Assembly: GCA_028023455.1 (NCBI GenBank)
Contig: JAQFVV010012395.1
Location: forward strand, 7,070,001 to 7,134,000
DNA length: 64,000 nt
From: Epiperipatus broadwayi
Lineage: Eukaryota > Onychophora > Udeonychophora > Euonychophora > Peripatidae
Direction: 5' to 3'
The notes under the pieces are model-generated. The model was not told the origin of the DNA, did not search any database, and worked only from the letters and a program-made list of their open reading frames with translations. Each line of letters begins with the position of its first letter. Position 1 is the stretch's first letter. The position numbers were made by a program, and so were the translations under genes. Shown here piece by piece: positions 1 to 12,939 of this stretch.

Positions 1-2910
1 CATATGTACTCTCTTCCCCGTTAAAGTCAGGAAGTGATAATGGCTAATAATTGGAAAGCCAAGGTAGAATCCAAACAAATATGGATAGTCATCAAAGTTA
101 ATGGAAAAAGCTTTTTGCATGAGTTCTTAATTATGGATTTAATATACAATGCCTCTTTAGAGTCATATTTTTTATATAACTGTAAGTGCACCTTGGTTTA
201 TGGAAATGTACAGGCCACATGCAGAGAAGAAATGATTACATTTTAAATTAACAAATCTATTACAGTTTAATAGGGGTTTTATACCTTACTGAAAGCCCAA
301 CAGACTGCATTAACATGGAAAAAGTATGTGAGAGAAATATGGCCAAGGGAAATTTGGAAATCATACTGAGGCAAATGTTGGAAAACTACAGTCAGGTTTT
401 TTAGATATACCTTGGTATGATCCAGGGCTTTGAGCAAAGGATTATATTGAATGAAAACCAACCCTTTAAATTGAGGTTATCCAATTCTCCATCAGTATAG
501 GGACAAGGTTAAGAAACAAATAGACTAGATGATGAAATGAAGTATCATCTCAAAATGTTCATCATATTGCAACCCATTGGTGGTCATAAAAAAGATGGTA
601 TGGTGAGGTTGTGTCTTGATGTGAGTCAACTTAACCAAGTAATGATCCTGGATTGTAAAGTTTCATCCCAATTCAAGAATTATTAAAAAGATTCAGAGGA
701 AAATTTTTTTTCTCAACATTCAACTTGACTGCAAGCTTACTCGGATGACCAAAAATAAATGACATTTTGATACGAAGGTTATTTATATTAATTTAACTAG
801 ATGACCTTTGGTTTGATAAATAATGGAGCAGAATTATTGAGGTGCCTGGATCAGGTATTGTTAGCTGAGATAAAAAATGTATGTGGATAATGGGTTGATG
901 GCATTGGTCATAAAGAAAGAACATGTAAGGGATGTTGGAATGTTTCTGAAGGAATGTGTGGAAAAGGGGATAAAAGTCAACTTAAAAAAGTATGTTATTT
1001 TAAGAGAAGGTGACATTTTTGGGCCATGAAATGGGAATGCAAACTGTTTGACCTTATCCTGATAAAGTATTGGCCATTAGGGATTTTTCTATACCCAAGT
1101 CTAGGAAACAAATACGGTCTTTCTTGGGTTTATGCAACTTTTATAACAGGTTTCAGGAATGATTCACAGAATGGATGGAGCACTTGATAAGATTAGTGAG
1201 GAAAAATGTTCCATGGAAATGGTTGCAGGAACAAGATCAAGAGTTTAAAGGAGTTAAAGCAGGGTTTGCAGAACACATTATGCTGGCATTTCCGAATTTT
1301 ATAAAGCTGTTTATAGTGCAAATGAATAGTAGTGGGTATGGGCTAGAAATGACATTTTCTCAAATGCAAGTGAATGGCCAGATAGGTAAGCTGTTTACTT
1401 AAAGAGCCTGGTCTCAACTAACCCACCATAGAAAAAAAAGCCCTGGTAATTGTGTGAGCATTTCAAAAGCTCTGCTGCTCTTATTGGTGTCAGAGTAATT
1501 GTGATCATGGACCATAAAAGCTTGGAGTTAATAAACCACAGTTACCTAAACATTAGTCATTTGGTACACTGGAATTTGCATCTCAAGAATACAATTATAC
1601 CTTGAAGCACTGTAAAGGGTCAGACAATATTGTGGCTAACATTCTCAGCCAAAACTCTGCATGCTCACAGTCTCAACATTTAAAGATGGAAAACTTATAT
1701 ATAGCAGGTATAGGCCTGAGAATAAGTGAAGAAGTTAAAAGAAAATTTTGAATTGTTGGCTCAGCAGTACCAATGAGGATATACAATTAAAACAATTAAT
1801 TGAGCATCTGGAAGAGAAAGAAACTGGGTAGGAAATAAGATCAGGCATTATAAACTAAACCTATCTGTGTTACAATATAAAATGGTAGATGTTCCTGAGG
1901 AATAAAATCCACTCATACCTCAACAAATGAGAGGCAGTGTGCAGCTCAGGTCCACCAATTATATGGGCACTATGATATGATCAAAACTCAACATTAGCTT
2001 AGGAAGTGGTTCTATTGGCCAGGTATACATAGCAAAGTTATTGCAGTAATAAATCAGTCCAAAGCTGTCAGAAACCCAAGCCAGTAAACAGAAGTTACAT
2101 GGCTCCAATGACATCCATGATTCCAAAGGGACCACAAGAGATGATGGCTATGGATTATTATGGCACATTATCAGCATACAACAAACAGAGGTATCTTGTA
2201 GGGTATATGACCTATTTTCAAAATTTGTGGCCACTTACCCAATAGCATAAGCAAATACCAGAAACATGATAAGAGTATTAGGAAATGAGCATTTTTTGTC
2301 CATGGGGAAACTGCAGGTTTTTCTATCAGATCATGGTACATCATCTGTATCTGGAGAATGGTGAAGATGGATCCAGGAATTAAGTATCAAACACATATTC
2401 ATGTCCATTCACAACTAACCCTTGTGAATGGGTAATGGACAACTTGGGATGGTTATTTAGAACCTGAGGTGGTTATTTAGAACATACATTCTGATAGATC
2501 ACTGGGATTGGTTCAAGAAAGTTCCAAATATTGTCAATTACATTAACTGGTTATTAATGAATTCACTGGGTTTTCACCTGTGCAGTTGCATTTCAGTAAG
2601 CATGCTCCTAAGTTGATCAAGACTACCCCAGAGGAATCAAAAAAAGGAACAAAAGGCTAGTAGGAGCCCTACATAAGTTTGAAATAGAGAACTGATGAGT
2701 GACCATGGAAAGTTTATATGCTAAAAGTTGTTATCTGTATGAAGGTCCATTCACTATTGTGAAATGCCATGGAAACGATGCATTTTGGGTAGATACAGGG
2801 CAGGAGAGCAGTAGATCCTATAATGCCAGATCCCTCAAACCTGTGCCAGTATACAAATGATTTTTTTTGTTTTGGTACTTTAGGTTTAGCCTTCCAGGGG
2901 GGGGAGGTAC
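1..2910 (+). mobile_element. Ty3/Gypsy LTR retrotransposon, internal region, dead
   Basis: Conceptual translation in shifting frames gives the order expected for a Gypsy pol gene. A protease-to-RT stretch lies at about 80-240. The RT starts near 440-640, with a run resembling the family's QPFKLR and PIGG.KKDG..RLCLD motifs. The RT active site lies at 880-891 and reads YVDN where YVDD is usual, so a catalytic Asp is lost. An RNase H-like segment follows at 1420-1540, then an integrase zinc-finger/core stretch at about 1960-2450 that includes a WFYWPG motif. Many stops and frameshifts make it non-functional. The 5' LTR and gag lie outside the window. A G-rich polypurine tract at 2896-2908 and an LTR start at 2911 fix the 3' boundary. 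It cannot encode active proteins as it stands. Confidence 0.8.
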
Positions 2911-3400
2911 TGTAACAGAGGCCAGATTTAAATGCTATTCCAAGATCAAAAGGGACTTTAATTAGTTGAGCATATGTAGATACCTTTTAATGTATATATC
3001 AAAATATATATGAATTAATCAAAGCAATGTTAAGGAGGGGTCTTGTGCTCAATTCATTTTAATGGAGTATGTGCTGGGTTTTTATTCCCATGACCCCATG
3101 AAGTAAATCAAAGCTGATCCATAGTTTTATGATGGTTTAAACTTCAAGAATCTGCTTCATACACCATCATATCAATCATTTGGACCTGCTATCATTTCCT
3201 CAGAAATTATAAACTGAAACTTTCTTGGTGATCGTTATGATTCCCAACTTATTAAGTAAGCTTATTTTATTCATGTATATGGACAATCTAACTTCTTCAT
3301 GGATCAAAAAGGGTAACCACCTATTTTTATTTCAAATGTAAAACATACACATCTTATTAATCTCATAGCATAACTTGTAATTACTTCTGTTAAATTTTAT
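2896..3400 (+). repeat. Polypurine tract and 3' LTR of the Gypsy element
   Basis: A purine run (AGGGGGGGGAGG) ends just before TGTAACAGAG at 2911. This is the standard junction of a plus-strand priming tract with an LTR beginning TG. The 3' end of the LTR is not visible because no second LTR is present for comparison, so the end coordinate is approximate; a PLE fragment begins by about 3595. Confidence 0.55.
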
Positions 3401-3594
3401 ATACATAAGTGTAAAGAGAAAATGTTTAATTTGTATAATTAATAATAATTTGATCTGTTAAAAATATATATATTTATGCATATATTCCCAGTAAAGGATT
3501 GAGTACTATTATTTTTATTTGGTTTTTTTTTATTTATTTTTGTTATCTCATATCAGTTTAATTTAAATGTGTGTATGTTTCACATATTAAACAA

Positions 3595-4145
3595 TTTTAT
3601 GCATTTTGCCCCAAAGTAACACATCTCTCTCAGTTCCAGAACTACCACCCTCAATGAGCTAGATAGTGGCGGAACATCAACTATACCATACATACCCAAC
3701 ATTGCCAAACATCTAACTAAAACATTATCAAAAGAATTTATTATTGGTTTGCACACTTCAGCCAACACCAATAGACTAATAAACAATTCAAAAGATAAAC
3801 GTGATCCCAAACTAACATCTCAAGTGGTGTACCAGATACAATACCCTCAGGCCAGATGCAGAGCCTCATATTATGGGGAAAACAAAAACTACCATTACAA
3901 ACAGAGCATCCCAGCACATATATAGGTATAAAAGGGCACTGAACAACAAGAAGTCTACATCAGCATTCATGGAACATGAAAAAGCTACTGGACACAGATT
4001 TGAACCCACCAACCCCAGAATAGTGTACAAAGAGAGTAATGACCATAGGTGCAACATAAAGGAGGCATATTTCATAAATAATGACACCCAATCAATCAAT
4101 AGAAAAGACACCTGTTTTGCCATTTCAAAAAGATGGACAAACTAA
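3595..4145 (+). mobile_element. Penelope-like element, C-terminal RT and GIY-YIG fragment
   Basis: This is the 3' part of a PLE coding region. The first ~200 bp, read with breaks, give the RT thumb/linker. It is followed by the start of a GIY-YIG endonuclease (VYQIQYP...CRASYYGENK) and then an open 90-residue frame at 3873-4145. That frame has the order expected of the rest of the domain: basic residues, SAFMEHEKATGH, then an acidic EAYFI near its end. In the family GIY-YIG nicks target DNA for retrotransposition. The core Cys residues are partly lost and the N-terminal RT is absent, so the piece is dead. The same domain occurs on the minus strand at 5931-6502 and inverted at 8796-9500. Confidence 0.75.
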
Positions 4146-5930
4146 CTCAAACAATATTTTAAATAAAATACCAAAACATCTAATTAACATAAATTTGAAT
4201 ACTCCCCTCATCACTATCAACCACACACAGCTATGATTATGAAGCCATAGAGCTTTGAATTGCTAAGCTTTAAATAAATTTAATAATATATATAACTTCT
4301 TTAACGAGCATTATAAGTGCATAATTATTGATATTATAAGTAATATCTCATAAAATCCCATCAATATAATTCTTATGCATGCATAAAATTGGCATGTGGA
4401 ATCAGAAAATGTCAAAGTCCATAAATATATTGCTTGGGAAAAGTATTAATTAGTTGTTAATAGAAACTAAAGCTGAGTATTCATGTATTTATATAATTAC
4501 ATCTATTATTTTGTCTTTTCTTATTGTTGGGAGATTTAGCTTTAAAATAACTCATCTCCAGGCTATGACTGCTACAAGTTCATCTCAGCAAAACTAATGT
4601 TTTCATTTTTATATTAACCATTAATACTATTTAATAACATCCATATAAAAATTGTTTAAATAAAGATAGAGTAAGTTGAACTTAATAAAAATATAGTGAA
4701 GGAATAGAACCTATTATAGATGAGGTTATTGGAGAAGTCTTTGGAATGCAATAAGCTATTTAAAATTATTTTTACATATATATTTTACATTTGAAAAGCA
4801 AATTTGATAATAAGGATGATTAATCATTGATATAACCAATTTTTGAGAAATTGATCATTCCAATGATTACATGGTGATAATTAAAATTTGAGTTGTATTA
4901 ATTAATGTTTACAAATTTGATATTTGAATACTTATTCATAAGAGTATTAAAATGAGTAAAAATAAACTCTTTGTTATGAAGTTAAATTATTAGTTATATT
5001 AAATGAGTATCTTGTTAAGTGGTAAAATGAAAGTTATTGATTAAGTAATGGCAGAAAAAACAAAGCACAGAAAACAAAGTTCAAAAAGTTTATTCAAAAA
5101 TCTGAAAAATAACAAATAGTAGAGATTTTATTGATTACAAAGTTTATATAAACTTAAAAACATCAAAACAACTAGAAAAGTCATGATCTGCAGATATTAA
5201 AACAGCTATTACATTTCCACAGAGGAAAAAGTTACTGAAAAAATATGCTATGTCCAGAATATGTTCAATTGCAATGAAAGTCTATCACTTTGCTATTCAT
5301 TTTATTTAAAAAATAAAGATATAGTATAGGAAGTTTTTTATTATTTTTATTTTTTTGAACAACTGTGATAGAGTAAATATATATGTAAATGTGCTCCTTT
5401 AGTTTATTATTAATAGCTGCAATAGGTTTTTTAAATTTTACTTATAGTATAATCTTAATTTATGTATGCATATTGTACATATAAAAATTAATCTGTTACA
5501 TATATATATATATATATATTACAAATTGATGTCTGTATTTCTTCAAAATAAAATATGTAAATTTATAAATAAATATTAAAAAATACAGTTCTTAAAAGTT
5601 TATAAAAAATATCCATAAACGTCACTTAGGAGTGCTTTCTACTATCCTTGTAGTTTTTGTCAACTAATACTTTTAAAAGGTCAACTTTTCCATAATTCCA
5701 TGATCTTAATGTTTGCTGCCTACTTATTGATTAAATCTTGCTTCTATTTATATATTAACATTGATTCTTTAATTTTTCTTTTATTATTATTTCTTTGTTT
5801 TCAATATTTTTACGTTACTATAATTAAAATCAAAACCATATATACATGATTTATTATGGCCATAAAAGATGGAAGCTAATAAATTATTATTATTTTTATA
5901 ATTTTGTTTTGTATTTTGAACCCTTTTTAA
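4146..5930. other. AT-rich DNA without recognisable gene
   Basis: No reading frame or RNA gene can be supported. It contains short homopolymer runs and a (TA)n tract at about 5500-5519. It lies between two PLE remnants and may be PLE non-coding sequence or old unrelated DNA. Confidence 0.6.
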
Positions 5931-6502
5931 TCATAACAAGTGCTCTTTTGTTTTTTTTTTGAATGTGCACCTCGACTCACCTATATATCCACTGCCACAC
6001 CTACACGTCCATTTGATAATGATGCAATTTTTATTTGTCAATAAAATTTTATCTTTTGAATTATTTATTAATTTATTTAATGTAGATGGTGCATAAAATG
6101 CAATATCACAAATACATTTATAAATTTTCTTAATGAAACTTGCCTTTTGATTCAAAATATATGGTATTGATATCCAAATTTTTTATCAGTAGAATTAACA
6201 TTATTATTAATATTATTTTTGTATTTAGAATTAAAATTTTTAATAGTATAATAAACATAATCATAACTATATCCAACGTTTAACAATTCATTATAATAAA
6301 TTTCAATATTTTGGGTTTTATCTGATGAATATTTAAAAAGATTATCATTTCTAAATAAGAAGAACTTTAAACCTGCCATTTTATGTGACATTGGTACTTT
6401 TGATTTATGTGGTAGATATTCTCTTTTTGCAATTGGTTTAAAAGTCATATAGTAATCCAGTTTATTTTTGTTTCTAGTTATCTTGATATATATATAATAC
6501 AC
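5931..6502 (-). mobile_element. Penelope-like element, RT thumb and GIY-YIG fragment
   Basis: Two adjoining minus-strand frames, 6502-6152 and 6155-5931, read as one broken PLE C-terminus. The first has the PLE RT thumb pattern: KSKVPMSHKMAGLKFFLFR, then spaced residues and NVGYSYDYVYYTI. The second continues to the GIY-YIG start, CRCGSGYIGESRCTF, with the catalytic Tyr-Ile-Gly and Arg in place and then KEHLL. A frameshift near 6153 separates them, and the rest of the endonuclease is missing. A phrase (LINNSKDK) is shared with the plus-strand PLE piece at 3595-4145, so the two copies are related. Confidence 0.75.
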
Positions 6503-6670
6503 TAGAACAAAACTACAAAAATTTTCAAAAAATGCCTATATAAAATTGAAAATTAATATCTTTTGCTATAGCCAGCTTCAGCATATTCCGCCATCTTAAG
6601 TATAGCGAAAGATATTAATCTTCAATTTTATATAGGCATTTTTTGAAAATTTTTGTAGTTTTATTCTAGT
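6501..6670. mobile_element. Fold-back MITE, ~70-bp arms
   Basis: The first ~70 bases (from ACTAGAACAAAACTACAAAA) recur inverted at 6601-6670, ending TTGTAGTTTTATTCTAGT, with few mismatches and a ~27-bp loop. This gives a ~170-bp palindrome with no coding capacity. It abuts the end of the PLE fragment, so it is either a separate insertion or the inverted PLE terminus. No target-site duplication is evident. Confidence 0.75.
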
Positions 6671-6702
6671 GGATTGTTTTATTATACTTATATTATTTAA
6701 TA

Positions 6703-6704
6703 TT

Positions 6705-6740
<36 letters not shown>
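6703..6740. repeat. (CA)n-(TA)n microsatellite
   Basis: About ten CA units followed by about nine TA units. Confidence 0.9.
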
Positions 6741-8795
6741 GCATTGTTAAATAATACTTCATATTCAGTAAACAAATCTTATTTTATTGCAATCAAAGTT
6801 TATTAACAACAAAACAAGAGCTATTATATATGATAAATAATGTATGTAAGGGAGGAATTTGGAACAAAATATAGAAGATATTGTGGTTCTACTATATTAA
6901 GACTAATTCATATTTTGCTTTGAAAAAAATAAGATGTATTCAAGTATCGAAATATCAGTCTGAACTCATTCAAAACTTATAACTCTTATTATCCACCATC
7001 TAATAAAAATGCAGATCGTATATGCCATACCAGACAATGTCTTCTATTTTTTGTTTTACTTTTCAATCTTTTGTAGCTAATTCCATTTTAAAATCAGTAA
7101 TCAATCTCTTTCCTTTTGTAGTTTAATTTCAATGAACTTTTATGTTTCAAAAAGCATAAATTCTCTTAAATGTAAGCCAAAAAATCACAAAAAGTATGAA
7201 CAATTATATCTTACATGGGAGTAAATATTCACAAGGCAAAGAAGGAAAAACATGAAATCAGCAAAAAATAAACTATATGTGATTATACTAAAGTAAGTTA
7301 TATATTATATCACCAACATTGCCCCAAAATAATAAATTTATCAATGGTTAATTGTAATCATTTTTGTAACTGGATTTAAAAAAAGTACATTATAAAAATA
7401 GTCTACTTATCTAGCCACTGCCAAACTTAGAAAAAAATACAGCATAATAATATGGATGCACACATTTAAGTGATAATACATCACTCATAATAAAAAAATA
7501 GTGCTGGGATGATGATACATGCTGATCATTATTAATGCTATAACAATATGGTACCATTAATGTACCTACCAACTATAAACTAATTTTCTAATAAAACAAA
7601 CAATATACAGTGACTTGATTTTAAATGGAATACCTTTGTATAATCCAGAGAATTATCTCGATATCCAAACATCAATATAAATCTCTACATCCACTTAACT
7701 AACCATTATACACTCTAGAACTAGCTCAGAATTAGAAGACTTTAGGGACTGTAACTGTGAACAAGAGATAAATACATAGGCTCAATCCACTATAATTAAA
7801 TAGCTTTACTGGGATAATTAAAAAAATCATTAAAACATTAAGCTATGATGAAATCAACTTACACACACTCCCAATTCATAGAACAAATAGCTGGAGAAAT
7901 AAGAAAATTAACACTGGAATATTTTTTAAACAATTATTTAATAAGCTAGCTGATTAATAAACAAATTAAAAAATGACATGATAATATGATAATTCATATT
8001 TATACATTTTTATCAAAATATAATTGCATATAGTAAAAATGATTAACCAATTAATTAACTTTTGCTTTCATTAAATTACTTCCTTTTAAATAATAATATT
8101 GATAAACAACTTTTTCACAGTCAGAAATAAGGAAGTTTTGAACTAATCATCAACCTTTTGTATAATTTTGGAGGGAAAAATCAAATAAATAAAAATCATG
8201 TTTTATAAAAAAATGTTAATAAAAATACTCATAATCAAATATTATTTCTATAAAAAAATTATCTATTCTGTCATACAATATTTTCTGGAGAACATAGAAA
8301 TAATTTATCTATTTTTCCAGGACATACTTAAATATAAAGATAAAGACCTTAATGCTCTTGGATGAAGATAAGGCTTTTACAGTTTATTTCAGAAATATTC
8401 TTCTCATACATTTTTTCAAGTGAGCTTATTATATGAAGGTAGCTTGTAGCTAAACTTAGGACATATTTGTCTTCTATTTAGAAAACATTTTTAAGCCTGC
8501 TTCTCAGTAGTTTGATCAAGACATCTATTTTTCTTTCAAACAGCTTGATTAGGACTCTTCTCCTGTTTTCTTCAGCATCTGGATCAAGACTGACTTTTTC
8601 TCACAAAACACTCAAGTCTACTGATTTACCATCTTCCAACAAATTACAATTCTGTCTCTCACATGAAAAAATTAAGCAATGACCAATTAGATCTATTTCT
8701 ACAAAAAACAATTGTTCAGTTGTTGCTTATTGTTTTGTAGAAAGATAAAATGAAAAAAACTTCAAGTAATTAGAACAAAATTTAATAAAAAATAT
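6741..8795. other. AT-rich DNA without recognisable gene
   Basis: All frames are short and show no family motif. I see no RNA gene or obvious transposon boundary in this stretch. Confidence 0.6.
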
Positions 8796-9500
8796 TGAGG
8801 CTTTCTTAATTTTGTTTACATTTATAACTGATTCTTTTTTAAACTTTCCTTTAGCTTCTTTTTTTATATACTTCTTTAATGTAACCTCTGCTATCAATTT
8901 CATTAACTTTTTATTTTTTAAAAACTTTTTATCTATATATTTTTTTATTTTTCTATTATTATTAATATTTCTATAAAAATAATGTCTTTATCCCCCATCT
9001 TCATTTAGATTTTGTTTTATCTTCTTAATTAATATAGCTTCTTTTATTTTCCTATTTCATCTTTTATTAGTATAACCAATCATTTTTATGCTTTCTCAAA
9101 TATATGACCAATTTCTATAGAATACATATAAATTGGTGATTTTTTTTAATCACATCTATGTTGAATTCGATAGAAATTGAACATATCTTTGAGAAAGATG
9201 TCATAAAAATGATTGGTTATATTAATAAAAGAAGAGTTAGAAAAATAAAAGAAGCTTTATTAATTAAGAAGATAAAACTAAATCTAAATAGAGATGGGAG
9301 GGGGGTAAATACATTATTTTTACAGAAATATTAATAATAATAGAAAACTAAAAAAATATATAGATAAAAAGTTTCTTAAAATAAAAAGTTAAAGAAATTA
9401 ATAATAGAGGGAGTTACATTAAAGAAGTATATAAAAAAAAAGAGACTAAAGGAAAGTTTAAAAAAGAATCACTTATAAATGTAAACAGAATTAAAAAAGT
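8796..9500. mobile_element. Head-to-head pair of Penelope-like element 3' ends
   Basis: The left arm (about 8796-9132) is the reverse complement, with modest divergence, of the right arm (about 9158-9500). Arms are ~335 bp with a ~25-bp loop. In the plus direction the right arm translates to KMIGYINKRRVRKIKEALLIKK followed by an LNRE.GG tail, the end of a PLE GIY-YIG domain (EA.LI...K..LNR..G). The pair would extrude a very long hairpin. Partial PLE copies in inverted arrangement are known for the family. Both arms carry frameshifts and neither has the RT. Confidence 0.7.
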
Positions 9501-9960
9501 TATAAAAGGTAAGTAAAATGAAATTAAAAAAAATTAATAAAGAGAGAAATAAGAATAAAATATAAATTATTAATAAAAGAATATGTATAGATAATAATAG
9601 AAAGGAAGAAAAGAAATTAGATTAATAGATCTAAATAAAAAAATAGAATAGGAAAGTGTGATAGAGATATATAAAATAATAATGATGATGATGATGATGA
9701 TGATAATGTAGAATGATAGATAGGATAGAAGAAGAAATAAAAAAATAAAAAGGAAATAGAAATAAAGAAATAAGAAGAAAATAATAATTAGGAAACAAAA
9801 GATATAGAAAATAAAATATGATTATGAATAATAATGTAAAATATGTATTTTTATATGTATATAAAATAATGGTTATATAATTATATGTTTAAATGTTGTA
9901 GCTCTGATGAAGACTGCATGACAGTCAAAACTGTTAGAAAAATAAAGGAGGAAATATATA
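9501..9960 (+). other. PLE 3' tail with CTGATGA ... AAAAC motif
   Basis: Purine-rich DNA continues from the right PLE arm and contains an (ATG)n tract at about 9678-9708. At 9904-9930 lies CTGATGA, then a GACTG/CAGTC hairpin with a 5-base loop, then AAAAC. This resembles a hammerhead core, with GAAA possibly decayed to AAAA through a CpG. However, an unpaired A separates CTGATGA from the stem and no stem I partner is visible. Confidence 0.35.
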
Positions 9961-10299
9961 TAAAATTGCATTTAAGTGTATAAGAAAAAAGTTATAAAAA
10001 GTAATATATATGAATATAAGAAGAAAAATGCAAAGAAAATAAATGAGAAGATATAAGAATAATAATAACATGTGAAAATTTAAGCTTTTCGTACTTGGAT
10101 GTTCCATTTTTGGCATTGTATAAAATTTCTAGGTATTCTACACAATGTCAGTTTGTACACTTTGCTAGTAACATATATGTGGCATACATAAGGCTAACAA
10201 TAGATGTGTTGATGGAAAAGATACTTGCATTAGTTAGTAGATAAAGAGAGAAAAGATCAACATTGCAGGGAAATATTTTTGTATATAGAAAATTAAATG

Positions 10300-11150
10300 A
10301 TGATTATCATCAACTTGTGGTATGCCATAAAAAAGGAGTTCTTCAGTACCATATGGGGACTGAATTAGATAACTTGATGAATTATAGGGTCAGAGGTTAT
10401 ACATAGCCAATTGATAATGTATACTACATATTAATTATATGAACATTACAGTACTGAAAAATAGTGAGATTGTTAAAGAGTTACTTTTTATTGGCCAAAA
10501 CTGTATAAGAGTGTTTCTCTGTGCTACTATGTGACCTATACTATAGAACTAAGCCTCTTACTAAATCATATGTAGAGTCATTAAATTTTGTAATAGCAGG
10601 AAAACCTGATGAGATTTTAATAGTGGTTTTTTATGGCCCATTGCCCCCATTCAGAAGGATCAAGCACCTTGTAGTGGGTTACCATGTATTTTCAAAATAG
10701 ATAATTACATATCCAGTACTTCAAGCTAAAGCCCAGAATATCATATGTCTTTGAAGCTCAATATTTTCATTTAGTAGAAAAACCACAAATAATAAAAGAC
10801 CACAGGACCCAATTTATGTCCAGTGAATGGCAAAAGTGTGTCTAAAAGTAAGAAATTAAACATATCTTGATTTTTATTCATAACCCACAATCAAACTCAG
10901 GTGAACATATGATGAATGAGTTGCAGTGACAATTCAGGGTTTGTATTAACACCAATCATTGTGAGTGGGTTAAGCAACAAAACAAATGGTAAACTATACT
11001 AATCGGATAGTTAATAAGTGCACTGGTTTTGCCATTTCACTACAACTATATTTCTGTATTAATCTTACAAGAGTAAAAATTATCAATGCCAACCAATTAA
11101 ATCCCAAACTAGGACTAATAAAGTGATTTATTCATTTATTATCCCAATAA
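10300..11150 (+). mobile_element. Ty3/Gypsy integrase-region remnant
   Basis: Broken translation matches the Gypsy integrase order: a WPK-like zinc-finger tail near 10490, then DFYGPLPPF followed by a basic linker and a VFSK-like stretch at about 10615-10700. A segment corresponding to the TKRPQDPI / W region follows at about 10800-10835. No frame is open for more than a few dozen codons. No LTRs were located. It may belong to the same family as the element at 1-2910. Confidence 0.6.
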
Positions 11151-12502
11151 ATAAATGCCATGAACTATTTTATGGAATAAAGCAAGTCTACTTTATTCAA
11201 CTCTCTATAATCAAAGAGTACAGAAATAATTAATGAATTACTTCATAGACAGAAAAACTCCGATTTTTGACATAAAACGCTATATCTGGACGCACTCAGA
11301 AATATTAAAAGTATTTTTGTCGGCACAAGTAATGATATTAAGAAAATTAGACTGAAAATAAGTCTTTATTATTATATATTTTTTATTTTCATACAACAAA
11401 AGTGATCAATTTTAATAAATAATATTCATTTAATTATTCAGCCTTTAGAGATAACACTAATCTAGTTAAGCGGAATGTATTATATGTTTGTCGATAAGAT
11501 TACAAATTTCTTTCATCTAGTTTTCTCAATGAGGAAATAGATTTCTTATGTATTTATTTCTTTATTCAATTACATTGTTCGAACATTGATTAGGCATATC
11601 GTTTAATGCAATATTTGAAATTTAATTTAATAACAGAATGTAATGTGAGTTAGTAAAGATCATTGCTAGAATCATAAATTGCCATGACTTATCAATACGT
11701 TGATTTTCCATTTTGGAATAAAGTTTATTATTTGAGTGAATGTATGGATACATCACGTGATTGTTATTATGGGGAATAAAACTGTTGTTGAATTTTATAT
11801 TTGCCTTTGTTCATTTCTCTTTTATGCAGTTCACCACATTACCAAATGATTAAATTAGTAGTGCAATATCGTGAATGAGTTTCGCGAATCCCAAGTTATG
11901 GCTTGATGCTGAAAAGTGACCACTAAATAGATATAGATTCAAACCTAGATATGGAAGTGTGACTAGCCCAAACCAAATAAACATAATATTAAATAATCTG
12001 CATTTGGTAATGGCACACCCATATGATGAACAGGAATATTACGTTTGTAGACTCAACATATCAACAATAGGTTTTTTTAAAATGGTAATGCCTTTCAATA
12101 TATTCATCATCTATTATAATTAAGTCAATTACTCCAAACTATCATGTATAGCATCTCATTATATATGGTGCTGCAACATACCCCATTACAACATAATACT
12201 ACCTATAGCAAATTTGTTTGAAAGGTTGGAACATTTATTAATCGACCTTCAAATACTTAATTTTGCCAATTTGTATGAAGATCATGTAGACTTATGAGGT
12301 TCAATATGGCTAGCACTAACAGTCTCTTTAAAATCATAGACAAAAATAGACCATGGATTTTCATTCCTTGTCTATTCATAGACTTTCTTGACAATAGATT
12401 GTTGAAGTATTTATTGATTTAAGTTTAAGCATGAAAGCTGTGAGGTAGTATATATATATATATAAGTGTAATAATGCTCAAGCTAAATGTGTTTTTAAGT
12501 AA
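11151..12502. other. No recognisable feature
   Basis: Unique-looking AT-rich sequence. A few stretches (for example 11870-11960) are less AT-rich and may be old transposon debris, but nothing is identifiable. Confidence 0.5.
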
Positions 12503-12818
12503 TCATTAAAAGCCAGACTTCACATAGACAATCCCAATATCAATAATAATCAACAATTACAAACTGTTGTCAAAGTAACCTTTTCTTGCATTGGTGGTCG
12601 AGAGGTCAGTGCGACTGCCTTGCATTTGCAGGCAGTTGCCCGGGTTGCGGGTTTGCGTCCCGGCCGATGCTATGACACTTTAAAAAAAAAAGTAACCTTT
12701 TAACTATAAAAGTGGAATAAAGGGATCATTGTTAAAAGGAAGTTGCCTTGACATCAGTTTGAAGTTGTTGATTGTTATTGATATTAAGATTGTCTAAGTG
12801 TTGACTGGCTTTTAATGA
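12503..12818. mobile_element. Fold-back element, ~80-bp arms, interrupted by a tRNA retroposon
   Basis: The element starts TCATTAAAAGCCAG and ends CTGGCTTTTAATGA. Sequence continues inward as inverted repeats (…AGACAATCCCAATATCAATA… against TATTGATATTAAGATTGTCT) for about 80 bp. A tRNA-derived retroposon with its own target-site duplication sits inside at 12585-12688. A further copy of one arm lies at 53525-53620. Confidence 0.75.
12585..12688 (+). mobile_element. tRNA-only retroposon, long T-arm type
   Basis: The tRNA-like body occupies 12588-12670, with acceptor arms GCATTGG/CCGATGC, a box A-like GGTCGAGAGGT and a box B-like GGGTTTGCGTCC. It ends in TATGACACTT and a short poly(A). Perfect target-site duplications AAAGTAACCTTTT lie at 12572-12584 and 12689-12701, so it moved by LINE-type target-primed reverse transcription. 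The anticodon arm carries an insertion, so it is not a working tRNA gene. It lacks the full TGTCAAGC head seen in sister copies, which suggests a 5' truncation. Confidence 0.85.
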
Positions 12819-12939
12819 CATATAATATTTAAATATATGTACTTGGACATATTAAGGACCTATGTGTGATATATTAGATTGACTTAAAATCAACATGGAT
12901 ATAACAATAATTTTGGCATCAGCAAAGGCTTTGACATTT

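Noticed and set aside
1-2910. Intact retrovirus-like element
   Set aside because: The active site and frames are broken throughout; only decayed pol homology remains.
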